Shown here piece after piece: positions 56,178-64,000 of a DNA stretch of 64,000 bases. The position numbers were made by a program, and so were the translations under genes. How positions within the stretch are numbered: the first letter of the stretch is position 1; each line of letters starts with the position of its first letter. The stretch lies in contig CM067075.1 of the NCBI GenBank assembly GCA_033980235.1, forward strand, positions 34,916,385-34,980,384. The letters run 5' to 3'. This DNA is from Diadema setosum. Taxonomy: Eukaryota; Echinodermata; Echinoidea; Diadematoida; Diadematidae. The notes below the pieces were generated by a model. It saw nothing but the letters and a program-made list of their open reading frames with translations, ran no database searches and was not told the DNA's origin.

Positions 56178-56361
56178 TCGTGCGATGGGAAGTGGCACAG
56201 GTAATATCGTTTCCTCAACAGCAACCAGAGTGCGAGAATATTCCATGATTTCTGATCGGAAATTGTGCTCTACATCAAGATCAGGATCTTTACGCAATGT
56301 AGCTTTGGTTACTTCATTTAGGTCAGACTCTTTTCTCCCATCAAACTCTTTCATTGGCTGG
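56178..56361 (-). CDS. Orphan exon-like ORF, function unknown
   Basis: Minus-strand open frame, stop-free for about 90 codons, with a protein-like mix of charged residues: MKEFDGRKESDLNEVTKATL, then RKDPDLDVEHNFRSEIMEYS and RTLVAVEETILPVPLPIARG. An acceptor-like TTTCTTACATCCAG precedes it at about 56362 and a GT (GTCAAG) follows ...GCACGAG at about 56178, so it could be a 184-nt internal exon on the KHC strand. I do not recognise the domain. It is not part of any kinesin-1 I know, so it could be a transposon remnant, an exon of a nested or overlapping gene, or chance. Confidence 0.3.
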
Positions 56362-58800
56362 ATGTAAGAAATTATGAGGTACCCTAGATATATGCATTTG
56401 TTTCCCTAACATCTTTCTTCAAAAACTTTAGGATGTGCTTCATATAATGTTTATGTTACTTATATACAGGATGAGGCTTTATCTTTAGTTTCACTAAGCC
56501 TACCTCCTCTTTCCGTTTGAGATTACCTACAATCACTGGCTAACTACATGTAGCTTTAATTTTCCTTTTCCCATTGACAGCTGCAATAATACTGCATAAG
56601 TTGTCTGAGGTAATTTCACAGTGGTTATCAGATGATAGAGAAGTCATTATGAAAAACAACACATCTATGTAGGCCTATATTTATCATCAGCGGTTTGTAA
56701 ACTCTGCAAATGGTATTTAAATATCAATCATAGGATTTGTTGGCCAGACAAAAGTGAGCAAAACTGAAAGAATAGAAAACTGAAACACACTAAAAAAATA
56801 TATAAAAAACTAAAATACACATATGGGTAAGTTCCTATTTTTGTGTTGTTTTTTGTGCGGTGGTCTTTTCAAACTTTTCTGCATGTTGCCTTTGTGCTGC
56901 ACAAAGTACACAATCTTTTCTTCTAGCTTTTAACCAATAGTTCAAAAAATCTTCATTCAGAAAAATACAAAATAGACTTGAAGATTTTCGTGGTATTATT
57001 CATTTTACCTTTACATTTCATACATTTCTTTTTCTCATGCTTTTATTTCTAAAGTGCTTGTTGCCTTGTCAAACCTTCTGTCAAGACGATTTACAATCTA
57101 TAGGACATACAAACTGGCACAAACTTAAACATGAAACAAACTGTACGCAGCATCTATCAAACTATCTACAGTATGTATGTATTCCCCATCATAGTTCACG
57201 GTACATGGTATTTTTTCCTCTCTCAATTGTATGACTCATGAAGGTCATTGCTATGTCATAAGGTTGAGTGTGGCAAGTAAATAAGACAGATAGCACTCAT
57301 TCGAGGCTGTACATATGGCACAGCACAGTAATACAGAACCAGAGAGCATGCACACTTTACATACATGTGTGTGAGTGCTGCTCATAAGCCCAAGCACAGG
57401 GGTGGACAACTGCTAAAAAGAAAAAACAAAATGGATGAGCTATGCTATACTATCACAGATATGCAAGAAGATATAACGGGCAAATTTTGACAAGAAAATA
57501 CCTTTGACATGAAAATATTTAATCCATCACAGAAATAGTACAAACTGATGATTTTTGTTGCCATATTTTTGTTTAAATGAAAAGTGATTACTTTCATGAA
57601 ATTGTCTTAGTTCTTTCCAATTCTCATAGTTGTGATTTTAGTCATAGTCTGCAGGATCTTTTAATGCTCTCCTTTTCAATAATAGAATGCTAGGTTGTTG
57701 AGGATGTGTTTTTGTGGTTGATTTTGGTGGGGTTTTTTTTAGCTTCATACTGCATTCCAGTGTCTCCTGAATGGTGCATGTATAGCCTGCAGGACAGAAA
57801 CAAGAATTAACTTGACATCCATTTTCATTGGGTTTTTTTTTTTTTGTGGATATAATATAAACATTGATTTCTGTTGGGAGATACATTTTCAAAGTTTGCT
57901 CCTGAAATCTATTTCATTCTAGCATCTAATGGTAATGAAGTTTGAACTTTCATCTACGACTATCACCTCAGCTATGCTCTTACAAATATAACCACCAAAG
58001 TGTTTTCCTTCATGCATATTCATCAAAACAGTTTTATAAACAAAGCACTAGAATATTAAGACGGGGAGGCAAAGACATGGAGAGGAAACTAGGGCTGCCC
58101 ATTCTCTCTTCCTCCTGCAAGATAGAGAGCTAGTTTCTCATTAATTACGGTCAGAGAGACTTCATGATATTTGTCACGTAACCACTGTCAGTGGTTGTTG
58201 ACTTTGCTCCCTTTCAGGCAGGGCATTCTTCACTCCATACACATGGCTCATGACTCGATGAGTGTGGACCGGTTCACATTCTGCCGGCTCAGTAGAATAC
58301 ACATTGAACCTGCTCACTCACCGATCCTCATACACATCCAACTAATTTCTGAGTCAACAATAATTCAAGCCAGTGATACCAAGACAATCAAATAGAAGCC
58401 AATGTATACTACAGAGCATGATGCAATTGTCCAGCCCTGATGCAACCTGTCATTCTCTTTTTCATCACCTTTCCAAATCTTTCTAATACAGACTGAGCCC
58501 AACAATGACCAGAATGATGCAATATGGGAAAAATATGAGAGGGAAGAGAAGGAATACCAAATTTGGCAACACCTTTTGACACCCTTTGTCAATGTCTCAA
58601 GTCATGGCACGATGTACATTCAAATGATATTCATCTTGACATCAAGATTTTCAGCCAGCTCGTACATGTACCATGGCACATATACAGGTCACTCATCAGA
58701 CAGTGGAAAACAACTGAGGACAAACTGCTTCAGACCAACTTTGCATTTGACAGTAAAATACTTGTGTGTTTACTTTTATTATTTGTAAATATTTTGGTAC

Positions 58801-59238
58801 TACAGTTGAACCTCTCGTATCCGGACAAGTCGGGACCGGGGCTCATCCGGATAAGGGATTTGGCCGGTTGCGGGAGACTCAATGCTTTATACATGTACAT
58901 ATACATACACATGTATTGATGTAGTCCATTGTAGTACCACATGTAGTAATGTGTATACTGCAACCTTTTCATTGTTACATTTGGCGATGTTTGGGGATGT
59001 TAAAATGTCTGAGGGAAAGCAATATGGAAGGAAATTTGATGTAATGTATGTTAATCATGTTGGAAGTAATATGTAATTCATGTGTGTTTGTGTAGGAGTT
59101 CTCAAGGAGTTAGGAATCCCCCTTTCCTCCCATAATTATTTAAAAAAAAAAAAAAAAAAAAAAAATCACGGCGAGATTGCGTCCGTATAATAGAGAGATC
59201 CGGATAAAGGGAGGCCGGATAATAGAGGTTCAACTGTA
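58801..59238. mobile_element. pogo/Tigger-like MITE
   Basis: 438 bp with TA-flanked ends TACAGTTGAACCTCTCGTAT (then CCGGAC) and the complement of TACAGTTGAACCTCTATTAT (then CCGGCC). CAGTTGAACCTCT...ATCCG termini are typical of pogo/Tigger elements. A 25-base A-run sits inside (about 59140-59165). No transposase seen. Confidence 0.8.
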
Positions 59239-59362
59239 TAATCCTTCATAATTTTTTCCTGCATGGTGGTCATGGAGTGATCAAAATATCACTTTAGAGT
59301 GCTAAAAATGTTATCTAAATTAGTACCATTTTTGCAATTTAACTGATTACTCAACAGCCAAG

Positions 59363-59568
59363 TACTGTAAAACGAGGAATGTTCACATGCATTTTAATTA
59401 CCGGTACGCGAATTTCGGGAGTGCCAAGATTTGCAAAATTAAAATGCACACGAAAGTTCTTGTCTTCACTATATGTATTGAATGCGAGTGGCAGTTCATG
59501 CCACAAAAAAGGTATTCGGCTCCAATTCGCGAAAAATTCATACCGTGAATATATCATGTTTTACAGTA
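59363..59568. mobile_element. Family A hairpin MITE, copy 3
   Basis: 206 bp, TACTGTAAAACGAGGAATGT to TATATCATGTTTTACAGTA; slightly diverged from the other intact copies (e.g. TTCACATGCATTTTAATTAC). Confidence 0.85.
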
Positions 59569-60947
59569 TCTCAAACACAGGCCATCACCATTATAAAGGT
59601 TAGTACAATCATTGTAGCTTACACATGCACTGTTGGGAGATTTATGGCCTGTTTTTGCAAAAAGAAATGAATCTTATGTTTGCTCTGAACACATGAGTAT
59701 TGAAATGTACCGTTTGGTTTCTTGTTGCTGAAAGTGTACACTGTAGTACAAAGGTACTTGTACCACCTGTTCATGTTTGGATTGTTCTGGGTATGTTCGA
59801 CACATTTCCTCTGCAAAAAGTTTTGAAATTACTAATGTCCTCAACACTAAGACTGCAAAGTTTGCTCATGCACTCTAGGTGAACTTAAAAATAGAAGCCC
59901 ACTTCCAAACCAACAGAAATCACCACAAAGGGTACAAGAGAGCTACCAGCTAAATGTTCCTCCTACTCTTGAAGTCACCTCTGTAAAGGTAAAAAAGGAA
60001 AAAAAAAATAGATGCTTTGCCTGTCAAGCCTTGAACAATAAATTAACTACACAACCTGCCAAAAGCATGATATTGGCTCACAGCCATGTCATGTTCGCGC
60101 TTTGCTCATGAATCACTTGCACAATATTCATAAACGGGAACTACGGCATCATTTATGCCTCAAGTCGTTCACTTCTTCTGGTTTTTCAGTGGTCGACACA
60201 ATTCATCATAATGTGCAAATGACCACTTGCGCCTGATGTGTCATGCCTTCACTACTAGAGCATAGGGGAGTCAACAAGTACCCAACAAGGGAGAGTTCTA
60301 CTGTGCAGAGGCTGGTGCTCGGCTGATGTGGATGCACTCCTTCCAGGCCCCTGGCATGTTATTCGCTGGGCTCAGGGGGTACTCGTATTATTGTCTATCA
60401 TTATGACTCACGACAAACAGCTAGTCTTCCAGAACAGGCTTTTATTCTAATCTTCCTTCGTGTCCATGCACTTCCTATTCCATGAAAAATGTAAGATGAA
60501 TGCCACTGTCACAGCTGATTAAAGAAGCTAATCACTGATGAAATGCAATTTCACACAGCCTCATTATCCTTTCAGTCAGAGTACTGGGCTAGAACAGGGC
60601 TCAAATGGGGTAAAGAAAGAAAGATCTTTGCCTCTGACCAATTGATATTATAAATCTCTGTGATCAACGTCACAAAGATCTTATCGAAATCTAATTACAG
60701 CAGCACACCAAGTTTCCCTTCAGTTTGACTAGTACAGTGAAGCTCTATGCTTTATAAATTCTCCCCTGTTCTCAGAGCCTCATGGCTATTACTATTCACT
60801 TCTTTTCTCCCTGTAAATTGGCTCAGTGCAATGACCTGGTGGGGAATCATCTATGACTCATAACCAGCACTACATTACCTTTTATATCATTTATTCATTA
60901 CAATTTCATAAAACAACTAAAACAACAACTTTTAAGAAGTCTACAGC

Positions 60948-61338
60948 TTAAAGGGACTGTACAGTACTGGTTGAGGTAGGGATTCATGTTTTGAACATTC
61001 CTAAGTGAGATAATGAAAAGCCTCTTATGAAATATGAAAGAGCATGTAATTTTAAGAAGGATTCAACGTTTATTTGATGAAAATTGGTTTTCAAATGGCT
61101 GAGATATCCAAAAAAGTGCTAATAATAAAAGGCGACATGCCCCAACTTTTTTAGTATCTCTTTGTTTCACCTTGTTTTTGGATATTTCAGCCATTTCAAA
61201 ACCGATTTTCATAGAATAAACTTGTGATACCCCTTAGAACCGCATGCTCTTTGACATCTCATAGAGTGGTTTCTGAATATCTCACAAAACGTTAAAAGCT
61301 AAATCTTCACCTCGACCAGAACTGTACACACCCTTTAA
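60948..61338. mobile_element. Family C TTAA-flanked foldback MITE, copy 3
   Basis: TTAAAGGGACTGTACAGTAC ... CTGTACACACCCTTTAA. The left arm carries GAAATATGAAAGAGCATGTA, the complement of the right-arm landmark of the other copies, so part of this copy is rearranged or read in reverse. Confidence 0.75.
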
Positions 61339-61368
61339 GAATATTCTCCAACAACTTCTGCTTCCATA

Positions 61369-61469
61369 TTAACCCATTGAGCACAAGTCCCAAATACATT
61401 GTATACTCAGGCAAGTGTCTATGGGAAATGGGTGTTGTTAGCAAAATCAGCCCATCCTCAAGGGATTAA
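61369..61469. mobile_element. Family K mini-MITE
   Basis: TTAACCCATTGAGCACAAGT ... GCCCATCCTCAAGGGATTAA, 101 bp, with CTCAGGCAAGTGTCTATGGG inside. TTAA on both sides. It follows a family C element by only 30 bp. Confidence 0.8.
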
Positions 61470-62474
61470 GTTAGGAATATTTCTGGTCTCTGTTTTCATA
61501 TCTTGTTACTTATATGTACTGAATTAGCATGTTTATCCCAACTTTAAAGGAATGCTCTCATTAAAAGCAAAGGAAATGCAAGATGGAATTTTCTTTTCAT
61601 TGTGGCATTGTGTGTTTGTTTTTGTTTTTTGTTTTTTGCTTTTCTTGTTGTTGGGGTGTTGTTGGTTTTTTTTTTTGACATCACAAACTTGGGAGTTCCA
61701 GTTCATGGTGCTGAGGCTATTAAACTTGGAAGTGAAGGGCCCCATTTTATCAAAAGATAAAATTGACTTCAGATTTCCTTACCACATAGGCTGCCATAGA
61801 CTAACAGTTGAAATCAACTACAGCGTATATAATCAATTTTTGCTCTTCATAAAACAGAGCCCAGCTCACAATGCTCAGGCCATGTAGAATAGGGCCTACC
61901 TAGTTAGAATGCAAACCAATCTGTGCCATACTGCAGCGCTCAACTATTCATTTTGGTTGAGGTCAGCAGTTGAGCGTGACTTCCCCACACTTGTTTGAAC
62001 AGGACTTAGCTTCCTGTGTAGTGCAAGGGAGAGTGGCCCCTTTCCAAACACTGCCATGTTGACTTCAGAAATGACCCCAACTACAAGGCTACACCCGAGG
62101 CTCAAACTTCTCTTATTTTCACAGAAATCAAGGTAAACTAGACTGTGCACCTTATTAAATTCATCTATTGATGTAATGCTGAGTACATACAATGCAAGAA
62201 ATTACATGTTTTACAAATGCACATTTTCTCTTATGTTGCTGAAAATAAATAGGCCCTATAATGTATTCAGGAAAAGAGAAAGAAAAGATTGGAATGCAAT
62301 ATCTTTTTATTTTCCTTTTTCCAGCATTTTGCAAAAAGCTGTTCAATAGGTGGGAATGTAACACAAATATTGTTTCCATGGGTTTATAAGACACTGCTGT
62401 TTGTATTTCTATCCTATATCTTTCAATCTACAATTTTTTTTCAGCATAAAATGATTTTATCACAATAGTTCAGT

Positions 62475-62540
62475 GACTTTGTTTATATCCCTTTTGATTC
62501 AGTCCATTTACTTTGTTTATATCCCTTTTGATACAAATAT
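62475..62540. repeat. 35-bp tandem duplication
   Basis: ACTTTGTTTATATCCCTTTT plus GAT at 62475 and again at 62510. Confidence 0.8.
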
Positions 62541-64000
62541 TACAATTATGTTTTCAATGGAAAGTGTTGTCATTCGACATTTCAAATCTATGTCAACTAG
62601 CCTATAGATGCCAGAGGATATTCCTTCTCCATCTTCATGCATGGAAGCCTTTCAAGTATAGAAAGTCTTTGAAGTATATTATGATAGTTGAATGAACACA
62701 AGGACACTTGAGTCAGAGTTAAAGGATATATGGGTCAAGACCTTACACACACAATAGAGGTTGACCAGTGGTGACCACTGGTCAACCTTGAAAACTGTGT
62801 TCACAATGGGGTCATGCCTTCAGGAGAGGAAGTCCTGTCTATGGGTCATTTTGCCAATTCTGAACTCAGACAGGAAACTGCGTGTGAGGCAAAGGGCTAG
62901 TGGCAATAACAAGGCAATCAGAATATCATGCTGCCCTCCCGTCAAATGGGTACATCGTACAGCACCATCAGGATCACATAAATTTCCAGGTACAGCAGCA
63001 GCAGGATAATATCTTTCCGGTAAAGAACACCAATGCTATTCCTGTTTACCTCTTTGCTAACTGTTATCCCAATATCCTGACGAAGAAGCAGATCATGTTA
63101 ACTGCTGAGAAAACTGCAAAGTAAAGATGACTTGGCTTTAAAAAAAAAAAAAAAATGAAATGAAATTAATCTGAAAATCAAAAGCTTCATTGTTCATATC
63201 TTTAAAAAAAATTGTATCCTGTTCATAGTTTAAAGTCTAAGAATGTTTGAATTTGGAAACTTTTTCAAATTTGTCAGTATACAGCATGTTTTGTGCTTTT
63301 TTTTTATTTTTTATTTGATGATAATGATGAACAGCTTTTTGATCAATTATGCCCCTGCCGGAATTATCTCAAAACTGTGAGTAATCTTTCTTTTTATTTC
63401 AGTGATAAATAGTCAAATCACTGGAAAATTCAGAGTCAGGAAAATGTGAAAATTTGAAGAAAAAAAAATCAGAAGATGAATGTCTGCTTGTTTTATCATG
63501 TTTTCATGGCAAAGAGTCACATTAAGTTTGATATTCACTAAATGCTTCATTACCTGTAGGGCTTATGTCTCATTTTAAGCCATCTGAAAACTTCCCTCAA
63601 CATACAAAGTCACTTGGCCATTTGTCTTTATACTGTATTTATATGCCATATTTTGCCAGGATTTTATTTCTTTTTAATTTTGCAAGTTGCGTGCAATTTG
63701 CCAATTCAACAACATGCAAGACTATTATTTAAACTCTAAACATGATATATGTGACATAAACTTTTTTGCCACACAATTTTTTTTTTTTCATGATGAACAT
63801 GTGGCATCTCAAATGCCACAAATTTCTGAAGATGGCAACAAATCTCCAGACTGCAACAAATTTTGATCATAAGGATACAGTGTTTGCACACTTTTGATAA
63901 TCATTCTTCATTTATATACTTTTTCAAAAGCACAATTATTCTACTAATTAAGCCCATACACATAGGGTCATTTATATATATTTATTGATTTATGTGTTTA

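Larger units (their letters stand above)
49073..64000 (-). other. Upstream intron or 5' flank of KHC (14.9 kb), no kinesin exon found
   Basis: I looked on the minus strand for the exon that should end in ...QIVK plus G before GT, and for the MADxAECNIKVVCR start, and found neither. Contents: diverged CAGTGAAACC MITE (about 49249-49387), family B (49388-49553), (TG)n/(CAGA)n (50132-50181), TACTGTAATG/GCGTATACAGTA hairpin (51706-51992) with T/G runs (about 51737-51782), Harbinger-like element (53924-54306), possible non-LTR tail (to 55010), orphan ORF (about 56.2 kb), pogo-like element (58801-59238), family A (59363-59568), family C (60948-61338), family K (61369-61469), 35-bp duplication (62475-62540). 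The rest shows nothing recognisable. Confidence 0.65.

Overview
This is animal (metazoan) genomic DNA: AT-rich, intron-rich and crowded with short transposons and minisatellites. It holds one recognisable gene, a kinesin-1 heavy chain (KHC/KIF5), on the minus strand. I placed 25 coding exons between 49072 (5') and 6998 (stop). They join in one unbroken frame with GT/AG at every internal junction and give 957 residues, from the residue just before the P-loop region to the natural C-terminus. Recalled from memory and not aligned, the protein is closest to the sea urchin Strongylocentrotus purpuratus KHC (about 1031 aa), but with many substitutions. The dispersed repeats (ACTGTAAAAC... hairpin MITEs, TGACCTTTGACC-rich elements, CAGTCAAACCTG... 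MITEs) also suggest a marine deuterostome. My best guess is an echinoderm other than S. purpuratus; the species is not determined.

Layout, left to right on the + strand: 1-6997 is 3' flank and possible 3' UTR, with two L2/CR1-like retrotransposon tails. 6998-29000 carries exons 25 to 4, closely spaced with introns mostly 0.5-1.4 kb, plus one 2.7-kb intron swollen by a nested transposon. 29001-49072 carries exons 3, 2 and 1, separated by introns of 6.5, 8.4 and 4.9 kb filled with MITEs. 49073-64000 is one long intron or 5' flank with no recognisable kinesin sequence. The first roughly 70 codons (start codon, first motor strands) must lie beyond the right edge or be unrecognised here.

The protein reads as a complete kinesin-1 from P-loop to tail: P-loop, switch I, switch II, neck linker, neck and stalk coiled coils, and a tail with the autoinhibitory IAK motif, followed by a Gly/Arg-rich basic end. 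It should work as a plus-end-directed microtubule motor with kinesin light chains.

The most unusual structure lies in the introns. In three of them (after exons 8, 13 and 20) a minisatellite begins exactly at the 5' splice site, so each repeat unit carries a copy of the donor sequence; in one case the unit also includes the last coding bases. A fourth (after exon 7) starts about six bases in. Other notable structures are a TTAA-flanked 1.8-kb element that split one of these arrays and itself contains a TA-flanked element with DR1-type motifs, a 235-bp transposon with target-site duplications that carries telomere repeats, a swarm of TTAA-flanked MITEs, a 150-bp perfect tandem duplication, and an orphan exon-like ORF at about 56.2 kb.
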